From Streptomyces radicis (GTDB taxonomy: Bacteria; Actinomycetota; Actinomycetes; Streptomycetales; Streptomycetaceae): a stretch of 64,000 nucleotides of DNA. The notes under the pieces are model-generated. The model was not told where the DNA came from. It saw nothing but the letters and a program-made list of their open reading frames with translations, and searched no databases. The stretch covers positions 1 through 64,000 of the forward strand of contig NZ_RBDY01000009.1 in NCBI RefSeq assembly GCF_003626575.1, in the 5' to 3' direction. Within the stretch, counting starts at the first letter, position 1. The number at the start of each line of letters is the position of its first letter. Positions 52,939-62,996 of this stretch are shown here, in pieces. The position numbers and the translations under genes were made by a program.

Positions 52939-53919
52939 ATGCTCCGATTCATCCTCAGGCGAACGCTCGGCGCCATCGCCATTCTCCTGGTGATCAGCGC
53001 CGTGACGTTCTTCCTCTTCTACGCGATCCCGCGCAACCCCGCGCTGCTCGCCTGTGGCAAGGGCGTCTGCACCCAGGAGCAGCTGGCCGTCGTCGAGCAC
53101 AATCTGGGCATCGACAAACCGGTCCCGCAGCAGTACATCGAGTACATGTCCGGCCTCTTCATCGGCCGCGACTTCCCCGCGGGCAGCTGCCCCGCGCCCT
53201 GCCTCGGCTTCTCCTTCCGCGACAACCGCCCGGTGCTCGACACCATCCTCGACCGGCTGCCCACCACCGTCTCCCTGACGGTCGGCGGCGCGCTGGTCTT
53301 CCTCGTCCTCGGCCTGGCGTTCGGCATGCTGGCCGCCGCCCGCCGCGGCACGCTGCTCGACAAGACGATGAGCTCCACGTCGCTCGTCCTCAGCTCGATG
53401 CAGATCTACTTCCTCGGCCCGCTGGCCCTCGCGGTGCTGGTCCACAACACCCAGCTGTTGCCCCAGCCGCAGTACGTGCCGATCAGCGAGGACCCCTGGG
53501 GCTGGTTCCAGGGGCTGCTGCTGCCCTGGCTCGTGCTCTCCACGATCTTCACCGCCAACTACACGCGTCTGTCCCGCGCGACGCTGATCGAACAGCTCCA
53601 GGAGGACCACGTCCGCACCGCCAAGGCCAAGGGCATGGCGCCCCGCACGGTCTTCTTCCGCTACGCCTGGCGCGGCTCGTTGATCCCCATCGTCACGATC
53701 TTCGGCATCGACATCGGCTCGCTCTTCGGCGGCGCCATGATCACCGAGTACACCTTCTCGCTGCACGGCCTGGGGCGGCTCGCGGTCGAGTCGGTGACCC
53801 AGTCCAACCTCCCCATGCTGATGGGCGTGATGCTCTTCGCCGCCCTGATGATCGTCCTGTTCAACATCGTCATCGACGCCTGCTACGCGCTGATCGACCC
53901 GCGCGTCAGGCTGGACTAG
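52939..53919 (+). CDS. Oligopeptide ABC permease, OppB type, importer III
   Basis: A 326-residue six-helix permease, start M-L-R-F-I-L-R-R-T-L-G-A-I-A-I-L. The first extracytoplasmic loop carries C-G-K-G-V-C and C-P-A-P-C, two Cys pairs not in the operon I/II homologues, possibly a disulfide. EAA loop E-D-H-V-R-T-A-K-A-K-G-M; M-I-T-E-Y-T-F-S-L-H-G-L-G-R-L. Confidence 0.95.
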   Translation: MLRFILRRTLGAIAILLVISAVTFFLFYAIPRNPALLACGKGVCTQEQLAVVEHNLGIDKPVPQQYIEYMSGLFIGRDFPAGSCPAPCLGFSFRDNRPVLDTILDRLPTTVSLTVGGALVFLVLGLAFGMLAAARRGTLLDKTMSSTSLVLSSMQIYFLGPLALAVLVHNTQLLPQPQYVPISEDPWGWFQGLLLPWLVLSTIFTANYTRLSRATLIEQLQEDHVRTAKAKGMAPRTVFFRYAWRGSLIPIVTIFGIDIGSLFGGAMITEYTFSLHGLGRLAVESVTQSNLPMLMGVMLFAALMIVLFNIVIDACYALIDPRVRLD

Positions 53920-53931
53920 GAGCGACCCGAG

Positions 53932-54966
53932 ATGAGCACTCAGGAAAGCGGGCCGTTCCTCTCCGTGCGTGACCTGCGTGTCCACTTCCCCACCGACGAC
54001 GGGGTCGTCAAGGCCGTGGACGGTCTTTCGTTCGACGTGTGGCGCGGGAAGACCCTCGGCATCGTGGGCGAGTCGGGCTCGGGCAAGTCCGTGGCCAACC
54101 AGGCCGTCCTGGGACTGCACAACCCCAAGCACACCCGCATATCGGGGGAGATCCACCTGGAGGACCAGGAGCTGACCACGGCGCCCGAACGCCGCCTCGA
54201 GCAGCTGCGCGGCAACAAGGTCGCGATGATCTTCCAGGACCCGCTGACCGCCCTGTCGCCCTACTACACCGTGGGGCGGCAGATCGGCGAGCCGTTCCGC
54301 AAGCACCGCGGCGCCTCGCGCAAGGAGGCGAGGGAGCGGACGATCGACATGCTCGCCCGCGTCGGCATCCCGCACCCCGCCCGGCGCGTGGACGACTACC
54401 CCCACCAGTTCTCCGGCGGCATGCGGCAGCGCGCCATGATCGCCATGGCCCTCATGTGCGACCCCGACCTGCTGATCGCCGACGAGCCGACCACGGCACT
54501 CGACGTCACCGTCCAGGCCCAGATCCTCGATCTGCTGATGGAGCTCCAGCAGGAGTTCGGCTCGGCGATCATCATGATCACCCACGACCTCGGCGTGGTC
54601 TCCCGCGTCTCCGACGACGTCCTGGTGATGTACGCGGGCCGCGCGGTCGAACGCGGCACCGCGCGCGAGGTGCTCGGCCGCCCCCGACACCCGTACACCT
54701 GGGGCCTGTTGAGCTCGATGCCGCGGCTGCGCGGCGACGTCGGGCGCGACCTCGTGCCCATCGCGGGCACCCCGCCGAGCCTGCTGGCGCCGCCGCCAGG
54801 GTGCCCGTTCGAGCCCCGCTGCGCGTTCTCCGACCACGTCGCCGACCCGGTCGACTGCGCCACCGACCGGCCCGCCCTCCCCGAGGAGCGCGGCGCCGCC
54901 TGCCATCTCACCGCGGAGCAGAAGCGGACCATCTTCGCCGAACGGATCCGGCCCAGGCTCCGCTGA
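53932..54966 (+). CDS. Oligopeptide ABC ATPase, OppD type, importer III
   Basis: A 344-residue ATPase. Walker A G-E-S-G-S-G-K-S, signature F-S-G-G-M-R-Q-R-A, Walker [12 protein letters not shown], switch H-D-L-G-V-V-S-R. The C-terminal Cys-containing segment [11 protein letters not shown] is present. It lies 12 bases after the permease gene in a tight operon. Confidence 0.95.
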   Translation: MSTQESGPFLSVRDLRVHFPTDDGVVKAVDGLSFDVWRGKTLGIVGESGSGKSVANQAVLGLHNPKHTRISGEIHLEDQELTTAPERRLEQLRGNKVAMIFQDPLTALSPYYTVGRQIGEPFRKHRGASRKEARERTIDMLARVGIPHPARRVDDYPHQFSGGMRQRAMIAMALMCDPDLLIADEPTTALDVTVQAQILDLLMELQQEFGSAIIMITHDLGVVSRVSDDVLVMYAGRAVERGTAREVLGRPRHPYTWGLLSSMPRLRGDVGRDLVPIAGTPPSLLAPPPGCPFEPRCAFSDHVADPVDCATDRPALPEERGAACHLTAEQKRTIFAERIRPRLR

Positions 54967-55027
54967 GCCCGGCCGACCACCCGCCGACCGACGCCTTCGA
55001 GCACACGAGTTGAGAACGGACGACCAG

Positions 55028-56125
<1,098 letters not shown>

Positions 56126-56213
56126 GCCGGGGGCGTGCGCCCCTCTTCTGCACCCGTGCACCGAGCCATGCTCGGCCTGTTGATCGTTATGATTCGTCAC
56201 GCGGGGTGGGCGG

Positions 56214-56471
56214 GTGCTTCCAGAGATGGAAGATCCCTCTGGCCTGCCCGGACACGGGTACGACTCGATGGAGGTGATCCTGGTGACCGTCTCTGCGGTG
56301 CTGCTCCTCGCGGTCATCGTCGTCCTGTTGGTCAGGAAGAACGGACTGAAGATCGTGCACGCCGCGGTCTGCGTTCTCCTGGGCTTCTACCTCGCAGGGT
56401 CGAACATGGCCCCCACGATCGACGACTTCTCGACCAGCCTCTCCGACATGATCAGCGAGCTGAGCTTCTGA
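56214..56471 (+). CDS. Small two-helix membrane protein
   Basis: Up to 85 residues, with two predicted transmembrane helices: V-I-L-V-T-V-S-A-V-L-L-L-A-V-I-V-V-L-L and V-H-A-A-V-C-V-L-L-G-F-Y-L-A-G, separated by V-R-K-N-G-L-K-I. A short acidic tail ends D-M-I-S-E-L-S-F. Small proteins of this form are common in Streptomyces. The start is uncertain (GTG 56214, ATG 56226 or ATG 56268). Function unknown. Confidence 0.6.
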   Translation: MLPEMEDPSGLPGHGYDSMEVILVTVSAVLLLAVIVVLLVRKNGLKIVHAAVCVLLGFYLAGSNMAPTIDDFSTSLSDMISELSF

Positions 56472-56473
56472 TC

Positions 56474-56526
56474 GGCCACGGCGGCCACGGCGGCCACTTC
56501 GGACACGTCGGCCACGTCGGGCACTG
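56474..56526. repeat. 9-bp tandem repeat before mshB
   Basis: Six consecutive 9-mers of pattern GGCCACnnC (two GGCCACGGC, then GGCCACTTC, GGACACGTC, GGCCACGTC and a partial GGGCAC) directly follow the membrane-protein stop codon. CTGATCGG flanks the array on both sides. It ends 37 bp before mshB. Confidence 0.8.
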
Positions 56527-56563
56527 ATCGGAACGCGCCCGCGCCGGGACGTAAGCTCGCCTC

Positions 56564-57496
56564 ATGAGTTCAGGACCGGCGCGTGTGCTCCTCGTGCACG
56601 CCCATCCCGACGACGAGTCCATCTGCAACGGCGTGACCATGGCCGCCGCGCGCGCCGCGGGGCACGCCGTCACCCTTGTCACCTGCACGCTCGGCGAGGA
56701 GGGCGAGGTCATCCCGGCCGAGCTCACGCACCTGGTGGCCGGCTGGGACGACGCGCTCGGCCCGTTCCGCGCCACCGAGTTGGCCGCCGCCATGCGCGCC
56801 CTCGGCGTCACCGACCACCGCTTCCTCGGCGGCCCGGGCCGCTGGTCCGACTCCGGGATGATGGGCCTGCCGTCCAACGACGCGCCCACCGCGTTCTGGC
56901 GCGCCGACCTCGACGAGGCGGGCGCCGCGCTCGCCGAGATCATCGCCGAGGTGCGGCCCGCGGTCCTCATCACCTATGACCCGCACGGCGGTTACGGCCA
57001 CCCCGACCACATCAAGGCCCACCGGGTCGCCCTGCGCGGCGCCGAGCTCGCCGCGTCCCACCCCACCGCGCCGCACCGGGTCGCCCGCGTCCTGTGGTGC
57101 TGCCTGCCGCGCTCCGCCGCCGAGAAGCGCCTCGACGCCCTGCGCGCGGCCGGGCCCGGGCCGTTCGCCGGGGTGGCCTCGATCGGCGACCTGCCGGGCG
57201 TCGTCGAGGACGACGAGGTCGCCCTCGCCGTCACCGGCACCCCCGAGCAGGTGGCCGCCAAGGCCGCGGCGATGGCGGCCCACGCCACCCAGGTCGAGGT
57301 CGCGCGGACCCGGGAGGGGCCGATCTTCGCGCTCTCCAACGGCCTGGCCCAGCCGCTGTGGGACACGGAGTTCTACCGGCTGGCCGCGGGGGCGCCGCTC
57401 CCGCCGGGCGCGCGCGACGTCTTCGCCGGCCTCGACCTCGCGCCGGAACGGCCGGACATGTCCGATGGATTCGAAGGGGAGGGGGAGCGCGCATGA
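56564..57496 (+). CDS. mshB: N-acetyl-glucosaminyl-inositol deacetylase (mycothiol biosynthesis)
   Basis: A 310-residue zinc deacetylase of the LmbE/PIG-L fold. It removes acetate from N-acetyl-glucosaminyl-1D-myo-inositol, the second stage of mycothiol synthesis in the cytosol. Zinc ligands are His14 and Asp17 (H-A-H-P-D-D-E) and His149 (G-H-P-D-H). Family-specific segments: G-E-E-G-E-V-I-P and [15 protein letters not shown]. It could be confused with mycothiol S-conjugate amidase, but length and motifs favour MshB. Its stop overlaps the next ATG. Confidence 0.93.
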   Translation: MSSGPARVLLVHAHPDDESICNGVTMAAARAAGHAVTLVTCTLGEEGEVIPAELTHLVAGWDDALGPFRATELAAAMRALGVTDHRFLGGPGRWSDSGMMGLPSNDAPTAFWRADLDEAGAALAEIIAEVRPAVLITYDPHGGYGHPDHIKAHRVALRGAELAASHPTAPHRVARVLWCCLPRSAAEKRLDALRAAGPGPFAGVASIGDLPGVVEDDEVALAVTGTPEQVAAKAAAMAAHATQVEVARTREGPIFALSNGLAQPLWDTEFYRLAAGAPLPPGARDVFAGLDLAPERPDMSDGFEGEGERA

Positions 57497-57858
57497 GGGC
57501 GGTCGTCCATGGCGTTCTCGCGCTGCTCGGCGCCGCGGCCGGGGTGGCGGGGGCGTTGATCCAGGGCGGCTGGTTCCCCGGTGGGTTGCTGCTGGCCCTG
57601 GGGGGCGCGGCGGCGCTCTTCTGGGGCGGGGCGCTGGCCACGCGCTCCCGTCTCGGCGCCGGTACGCCGGCGGGCGGCTGGACGGTCGCCGTGGTGTTGC
57701 TCACGTTCACCCGGCCCCAGGGCGACTTCATCTTCGCGGCGGGCGCGGGCAGTTATCTGTTCCTGCTGGGGGGCATGGTGATCGCCGTGCTGTGTGCGAC
57801 GCTCGCCCCCAGCGAGCGCCCCCTGTTCGCGCTGCCCGAGGTCGGCCCCCGTTCATAG
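57493..57858 (+). CDS. DUF6113-like four-helix membrane protein
   Basis: A 121-residue integral membrane protein with about four helices ([46 protein letters not shown]). F-T-R-P-Q-G-D between helices 3 and 4 is a conserved signature of this family. It is coupled to mshB through ATGA, and this pairing is common in Streptomyces. Function unknown. Confidence 0.8.
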   Translation: MRAVVHGVLALLGAAAGVAGALIQGGWFPGGLLLALGGAAALFWGGALATRSRLGAGTPAGGWTVAVVLLTFTRPQGDFIFAAGAGSYLFLLGGMVIAVLCATLAPSERPLFALPEVGPRS

Positions 57859-57986
57859 CTCGTGCGCTGTGTAGCAATCCTGTGGTGGCGGCCTGGCACA
57901 CCCCGGACCCCAGTATCGTGGGGCCACGCCGCTCGGTGCAGGGCCTGTCCCGGGCCGGCCGGTGAAGCTCAACCGGGAGATCAGCC

Positions 57987-59828
57987 TTGAGTCGTGACAG
58001 TGACAATCCGCCCCCCGGGCCTCCGGGGTGGGGTGAACCCCAGCACGGGGACCGGGACGGTGAAGGCCGCCCCGGAGCCTCTCGGGCGGAGGAGAAGAAG
58101 ACCGAGACCACGATGACGACCCGGGCCCGGATCAACATCCCGGGCTCCCGGCCCATTCCGCCCATCGTGGTGCGGGAGACGGTGGAGCAGCCCGCCGTTC
58201 AGGAGGCGCCCACCCCGCCGCCGCTGCCCACGCGCACCGGTGGCGAGTCGATGGCCGCGCGCGGCGGCCCCCAGGGCCAGGGCGGCGGCGCCGGTGGCCA
58301 GGGCGGCGCGGGCAAGAAGGCCAGCTCGTGGTTCGAGCCGAGGAAGCCGCCCACGCCCCGAGGCACCCAGGGTCCCGCCGGAGGGCCGCCCGAGCCGGAG
58401 CGCGAGCGTCCGCCGGGCCCTGACACCCCGCCGGGCGGTCACCCGGCGATGACCGAGACGCCGTCGGGCGGCATCCCCGCCGACTGGCTCCACCAGCCCA
58501 CCGAGACGCCCCCCGCGGGCACCCCGCTCGGGCTGCCCCCGCGCCCCGTAGGGCCCACCGCGGGCCCGGCCACCGGCGACATGCCGCTGCGCTCCCCCGC
58601 GCCGCCCGCCGAGGACGACCCCGTCTCCACGACGATGGACCTCGGCGGCCCTTTCCCGCCCCCGCCCCCGCCCGAGGTGACGTCCACCGGGCCGATGGCG
58701 GCGGTGGGCGGCCCTTACGACAGCGGCCCTTACGACACCGGCCCGAGCCCCGTGGTGCCCCCGCCGGGGCCGCGCCCGCCCGCCCCGGTCGACGAGGACG
58801 CCGAGCCCGCGGCAGAGCCCGCGGCGGCCACGCCGAAGAAGGCCGCCAAGTCGGCCAGGCCCAAGGGGCGTTCGAAGGTGCGGCTGCTCGCCGTCGGGGT
58901 CATCGGCATCGCCGTCGTGGCCTATGGCGCGGGCCTCTACCTCAGCCCCGAGGACGTGCCCCAGGGCACCACCGTGCTGGGCATCGACATCGGGGGCCTC
59001 AGCTCGGAGGAGGCCGTCGAGCGCCTCGACGCGGAGTTGCAGCGCGCCAACAACGACCCGTTGACGCTGCTCATCGGCGACCAGGAGTTCGAGCTGAAGC
59101 CCAGCGTCGCGGGCCTCGCCGTCGACACCGAGGCCACGGTCGACGCCTCGTCGGGCCAGGACTACAGCCCGGTCTCCGTCTACGGCTCGCTGCTCGGCGC
59201 CGAGCGGGCGCGCGACGCGGCGTTCGCCGTGGACCGCGAGAAGCTGACCGTCGCCCTCCAGGACCTCACCGGCGACACGGGCGCGGGCCCGGTCGACGGC
59301 ACGGTCGTCTTCGAGAACGGCCAGGCCATCGGCCGCAACGGCGAGCCCGGCAACGCCATCGACCTCGACGAGGCGGCCGACCGCGTCGAGTCGGCCTTCC
59401 GCGAGCGCGCGGCGACGGGCCGCAACCCCACGGTCGAGCTGACCGCGAGCGAGCAGCAGCCGCTCGTCGGCGAGGAGCAGGTGCAGCGGGCGCTCACGGA
59501 GTTCGGCGAGCCCGCGATGTCGGGCTGGATCTGGCTGATCGCCGCCGAGCGCGAGCCGCTGCCGCTCAGCCCCGAGACCCTGAGCGGCCTCCTCACCATG
59601 GAGCCGAGCGACGAGGGCAACCTCCAGCCGGTCATCGACACCGAGGCGCTTGCCACGCTCTACGGCAGCCGGTTCGACGGGCTGATGATCGACGCGGGCG
59701 CGGGCCTGGTGCCGATCACGCCCGAGCATGTCGCCGCGGCCATGGTCCCGGTGCTGCGCGAGACGGCCACGACGGACGACGGGCCCGGCCGCCGCGAGGC
59801 CGTGGTGGAGGGCGCGACGGAGGGCTGA
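57987..59828 (+). CDS. Membrane protein with Pro-rich cytoplasmic region and extracellular peptidoglycan-binding-type domains
   Basis: A 613-residue single-pass protein. Residues 1-290 are a long disordered Pro/Gly/Glu-rich cytoplasmic segment (T-M-T-T-R-A-R-I-N-I-P-G-S-R-P near 42). A helix lies at about 297-313 (L-L-A-V-G-V-I-G-I-A-V-V-A-Y-G). Outside are two PG_binding_4-type modules (V-L-G-I-D-I-G-G-L-S-S-E-E-A; E-L-K-P-S-V-A-G-L), as in YoaR/VanW-like proteins. The start is TTG with GGGAG upstream. It probably links the cytoplasm to the cell wall. No catalytic domain was seen. Confidence 0.75.
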   Translation: MSRDSDNPPPGPPGWGEPQHGDRDGEGRPGASRAEEKKTETTMTTRARINIPGSRPIPPIVVRETVEQPAVQEAPTPPPLPTRTGGESMAARGGPQGQGGGAGGQGGAGKKASSWFEPRKPPTPRGTQGPAGGPPEPERERPPGPDTPPGGHPAMTETPSGGIPADWLHQPTETPPAGTPLGLPPRPVGPTAGPATGDMPLRSPAPPAEDDPVSTTMDLGGPFPPPPPPEVTSTGPMAAVGGPYDSGPYDTGPSPVVPPPGPRPPAPVDEDAEPAAEPAAATPKKAAKSARPKGRSKVRLLAVGVIGIAVVAYGAGLYLSPEDVPQGTTVLGIDIGGLSSEEAVERLDAELQRANNDPLTLLIGDQEFELKPSVAGLAVDTEATVDASSGQDYSPVSVYGSLLGAERARDAAFAVDREKLTVALQDLTGDTGAGPVDGTVVFENGQAIGRNGEPGNAIDLDEAADRVESAFRERAATGRNPTVELTASEQQPLVGEEQVQRALTEFGEPAMSGWIWLIAAEREPLPLSPETLSGLLTMEPSDEGNLQPVIDTEALATLYGSRFDGLMIDAGAGLVPITPEHVAAAMVPVLRETATTDDGPGRREAVVEGATEG

Positions 59829-59863
59829 CGCCCCTGGCCGACGTCCCCGGTCAACGGCACCGG

Positions 59864-60844
59864 TCAACGCCCCTGAGGAGCCGGAGCCGTCAGGTAGTGG
59901 TACCTGTGGTGCTCGCCGAAGCCGAGCGCGGCGTAGAGCGCGCGGGCGGGGGCGTTGTCCGTCGCCACCTGGAGGTACGCCGCGCTCGCCCCCGCGCCGA
60001 GCGCGGCACGGGCCAGCTCGCCCATCACGGCGGTGGCCAGGCCCGTTCCGCGGTGCGCCGGGGCCACGCGCACCGCGGCGTACCCCGCCCAGCGCCCTTC
60101 GACGACGCACCGGCCCACGGCCGCGCCCGGCACGACTCCGAAGAACACCCGTGGCCCGCCCGCCAGTACGCGGCGGGCCACCGCGGGCGCCTCGGCGGCC
60201 CGCGGCCACCCCGCGAGCCACGCGTCCGTCAACTCCTCGGTGACCACCACCCGCTCGTCGGGTGTGCGATCGGCGAGCGGGGCCAGCGCGCCCACCAGGA
60301 GCGCGGCATGCCCGTCCGCGCTCCAGCCGCGCCCCTCGAGCTCCGCGGCCAACGCCTCGTGCCCTGGCCCGAGGTGGAGCACGGTCGGCAGGTGGCGTTC
60401 GGCGTACCACGCCCCGAGCCAGGCCAGATCGGGCGCGCCCGCCCCCGGACCGCCGGGCGCCACCGCGGAGTTGGCCCGGCGCGTCCAGCCGCCCGCGGCC
60501 CTGGCGAGCCAGTCACCGCGGCGTTCGGTCTCGGGCGCGGGCCAGGCCCGCACGCCCACCGCGGTGAGCTCGGCCACGTCGGCGGCGGGCAGCCCGCGCC
60601 GCCGCGCGGGCACCGGGGGGACGACCTTGGCCGCCACCATCGCCGCCTCGTCGATCTCCACCACGCGGCCGTCGCGCCGTGTGACGCTGAGCACGCCGTC
60701 GGCCCACGACGTCAGCACGCCCACGGTGTCGGTGAAGCGCGCCCCGGCCTCCTCCCGGCCGGTCACCGTCCGTACCGAGACCCGTCTCCCCACGTCATCA
60801 GCCGTGATACGAACGATAAAGTGTGCGCCCGCGGAGAACTGCAC
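59864..60844 (-). CDS. GNAT-family N-acetyltransferase with N-terminal SH3-like domain
   Basis: A 326-residue protein. Residues 1-80 (I-V-R-I-T-A-D-D-V-G-R-R-V-S-V-R) look like a small beta barrel; the C-terminal GNAT domain (about 180-320) has A-P-A-H-R-G-T-G-L-A-T-A-V and the N-x-x-A-x-x-L-Y-x-x-x-G-F motif at N-A-P-A-R-A-L-Y-A-A-L-G-F. The GTG at 60842-60844 starts the conserved part. It is divergent from the ferredoxin gene. The substrate is unknown. Confidence 0.85.
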   Translation of the reverse strand: MQFSAGAHFIVRITADDVGRRVSVRTVTGREEAGARFTDTVGVLTSWADGVLSVTRRDGRVVEIDEAAMVAAKVVPPVPARRRGLPAADVAELTAVGVRAWPAPETERRGDWLARAAGGWTRRANSAVAPGGPGAGAPDLAWLGAWYAERHLPTVLHLGPGHEALAAELEGRGWSADGHAALLVGALAPLADRTPDERVVVTEELTDAWLAGWPRAAEAPAVARRVLAGGPRVFFGVVPGAAVGRCVVEGRWAGYAAVRVAPAHRGTGLATAVMGELARAALGAGASAAYLQVATDNAPARALYAALGFGEHHRYHYLTAPAPQGR

Positions 60845-60972
60845 CGTCTTCTCGGCCCCTCTTGTTCGCCCTTTAGCCTCAACCGGCGATACTAGGGCTG
60901 AGCATCGACGACGCCGCGCTTCCGCGCGCGACCGCGGCGGATCTGCCGCCCCCAACGAGGAGGACTGACAGC

Positions 60973-61299
60973 GTGACCTACGTCATCGCGGAGCCTTGTG
61001 TCGACCTGAAGGACAAGGCGTGCATCGAGGAGTGCCCCGTCGACTGCATCTACGAGGGGCAGCGCGCTCTGTACATCCACCCCGACGAGTGCGTGGACTG
61101 CGGTGCCTGCGAGCCGGTCTGCCCCGTGGAGGCGATCTTCTACGAGGACGACACTCCTGAGGAGTGGAAGGACTACTACAAGGCGAACGTCGAGTTCTTC
61201 GACGAGCTGGGCTCGCCCGGTGGCGCGAGTAAGCTCGGCCTGATCGAGCGGGACCACCCGCTGATCGCCGCGCTTCCCCCGCAGAGCCACGACGAGTGA
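60973..61299 (+). CDS. fdxA: 7Fe ferredoxin
   Basis: A 108-residue bacterial-type ferredoxin with one [3Fe-4S] and one [4Fe-4S] cluster. The ligand pattern is C-V-D-L-K-D-K-A-C-I-E-E-C-P-V-D-C near residues 9-25, then C-V-D-C-G-A-C-E-P-V-C-P near 40-51. The acidic C-terminal extension (D-D-T-P-E-E-W) is typical of FdxA. It donates electrons to cytochromes P450 and other enzymes. GAGGAGG precedes the GTG. It is followed by the aminotransferase gene, probably as an operon. Confidence 0.95.
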   Translation: MTYVIAEPCVDLKDKACIEECPVDCIYEGQRALYIHPDECVDCGACEPVCPVEAIFYEDDTPEEWKDYYKANVEFFDELGSPGGASKLGLIERDHPLIAALPPQSHDE

Positions 61300-61354
61300 C
61301 GCGGGGCCGGCGCCGCCGGTCACCGCGTCGCAGCGAGAAGTGAGAGCCACCACC

Positions 61355-62458
61355 GTGCCACCCGTCTCCGCCCGCCTGCCGGTCTTCCCCTGGGACCGGC
61401 TCGAGCCGTACAAGACCGCCGCGGCCGCCCACCGCTCGGGGATCGTCGATCTGTCGATCGGCACCCCGGTCGACCCCGTTCCCGAGGTCGTGCGCGACGC
61501 CCTGGCGGCGGCATCGGACAGCCCCGGCTATCCGACGGTGTGGGGGACCCCCGCGCTGCGCGACGCCCTCGTCGGCTGGTGCGGGCGGCGGACCGGCGCC
61601 GTGGGGCTCGACCACCACCATGTGCTTCCCGTCATCGGCTCCAAGGAGCTGGTGGCGGCGCTGCCCGCCCAGCTCGGCCTCGGCGCGGGCGACCGGGTGG
61701 CCTTCCCCGAGCCCGCCTACCCCACGTACGAGGTGGGCGCCGTGCTCGCGGGCGCCGAGCCCGTTCCCTATCGCGATCTGCCCACCGGGCTCGACCCGGA
61801 GAGGCTGCGGCTCCTCTGGCTCAACTCCCCGTCGAATCCGACCGGTCGGGTGCTCACGGTCGACGAGCTGCGGGCCGTGGTGGCCTGGGCCAGGGAGCAC
61901 GGGGTGCTGGTCGTGAGCGACGAGTGCTATCTGGAGCTCGGCTGGGAGGCCGACCCCGTCTCGGTCCTCCACCCCGATGTGTGCGGCGGCGACGTGACGG
62001 GCCTGGTCGCCGTTCACTCGCTCTCGAAGCGGTCCAACCTCGCCGGGTACCGCGCGGCGTTCCTCGCGGGGGACCCGGCCGTTCTCGGGGAGCTGCTGGC
62101 GATCCGCAGGCACGCGGGGATGATGATGCCATCGCCGGTGCAGGCGGCGATGATCGCGGCGCTCGGGGACGGCGCGCATGTGACGGAGCAGCGGGCGCGT
62201 TACGCCGCGCGCCGGGACGCGCTGCGAAGCGCCCTGGAGGGGCGGGGATTCCGGATCGAGCACAGCGAGGCGTCGCTGTATCTGTGGGCCACGCGCGACG
62301 AGCCCTGCTGGGACACGGTCGCGGAGCTGAGCAAGCGGGGGATCCTGGTGGCGCCCGGGGAGTTCTACGGGCCCGCGGGGGAGTCGTTCGTGCGGGTGGC
62401 GTTCACGGCGACGGACGAGCGCGTCGCCGAGGCGGTGCGCCGCCTCGCCGTGGCGTGA
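61355..62458 (+). CDS. dapC: Succinyldiaminopimelate transaminase
   Basis: A 367-residue PLP-dependent fold type I aminotransferase. The PLP lysine is in S-L-S-K-R-S-N-L-A-G-Y-R; N-S-P-S-N-P-T-G and the Asp of V-V-S-D-E-C-Y bind the cofactor. It makes N-succinyl-LL-2,6-diaminopimelate for lysine and cell-wall synthesis. The DapC assignment rests on the N-terminal L-P-V-F-P-W-D-R-L-E-P-Y-K and the ferredoxin-aminotransferase pairing common in Streptomyces. The GTG at 61355 gives the usual N-terminus; a GTG at 61340 is possible. Confidence 0.9.
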   Translation: MPPVSARLPVFPWDRLEPYKTAAAAHRSGIVDLSIGTPVDPVPEVVRDALAAASDSPGYPTVWGTPALRDALVGWCGRRTGAVGLDHHHVLPVIGSKELVAALPAQLGLGAGDRVAFPEPAYPTYEVGAVLAGAEPVPYRDLPTGLDPERLRLLWLNSPSNPTGRVLTVDELRAVVAWAREHGVLVVSDECYLELGWEADPVSVLHPDVCGGDVTGLVAVHSLSKRSNLAGYRAAFLAGDPAVLGELLAIRRHAGMMMPSPVQAAMIAALGDGAHVTEQRARYAARRDALRSALEGRGFRIEHSEASLYLWATRDEPCWDTVAELSKRGILVAPGEFYGPAGESFVRVAFTATDERVAEAVRRLAVA

Positions 62459-62495
62459 GGCGGCGCTCGCGACGTCCTTCGCTCCGCCGGGTGGC

Positions 62496-62876
62496 TCAGC
62501 GGCCGTTGCCGACCTGGTCGACCAGGGGCAGCAGCCCGGTGCCATGGGTGGTCCTGGCCAGGTCACCGGCCAGCGCGCCCGCGGTCGTCCCGGTCTCGTG
62601 CGCCGCGCCGTGCGCCAGCGGGCCCACCACGGGCATGGCCGCCTTCACGGCGTCGCCGCCCATGGTCTCGGTGGCGCCCGTGGCGGCGAGCGCGGCGTTG
62701 TCCACCGTGTCACCCACCGTTCGGTTGACGCCTGCCTCGTCGAGCACCAGGTTGCTCAGACCCGAGGGCAGCGGCGCGACGGCCGCCGCCTGGCCCGCCG
62801 CCCCGAGCACGGGCGCGGCGCCGGCGGCGAGCAGGAACGCGGCCTTGGTGAGGTGTCGGGTGAGGGGGTGGGACAT
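62496..62876 (-). CDS. Small secreted protein
   Basis: A 126-residue protein with a signal peptide (K-A-A-F-L-L-A-A-G-A-A-P-V-L-G-A-A-G-Q-A-A-A). The mature part is Ala/Gly/Thr-rich with N-L-V-L-D-E-A-G, P-V-V-G-P-L-A-H-G and a C-terminal L-L-P-L-V-D-Q-V. No Cys, no known domain. GAAGGAG precedes the ATG. Similar small secreted proteins of unknown role occur across Streptomyces. Confidence 0.7.
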   Translation of the reverse strand: MSHPLTRHLTKAAFLLAAGAAPVLGAAGQAAAVAPLPSGLSNLVLDEAGVNRTVGDTVDNAALAATGATETMGGDAVKAAMPVVGPLAHGAAHETGTTAGALAGDLARTTHGTGLLPLVDQVGNGR

Positions 62877-62996
62877 GATGCTCCTTCGCCGTGCGTGCTG
62901 TGGACGACCTGCCTATCGCCCGGCGGCGGCCCGAGGTTGCGGCCGCCTTCGGTAAAGGATCGGCAATGCCCCGGGCCGAGGGGTGGTCGGCGGCCC

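Noticed and set aside
56135..56527. Frame ending in a Gly-His-rich peptide
   Set aside because: The Gly-His pattern is just the translated 9-bp repeat; the real gene in another frame has two membrane helices.
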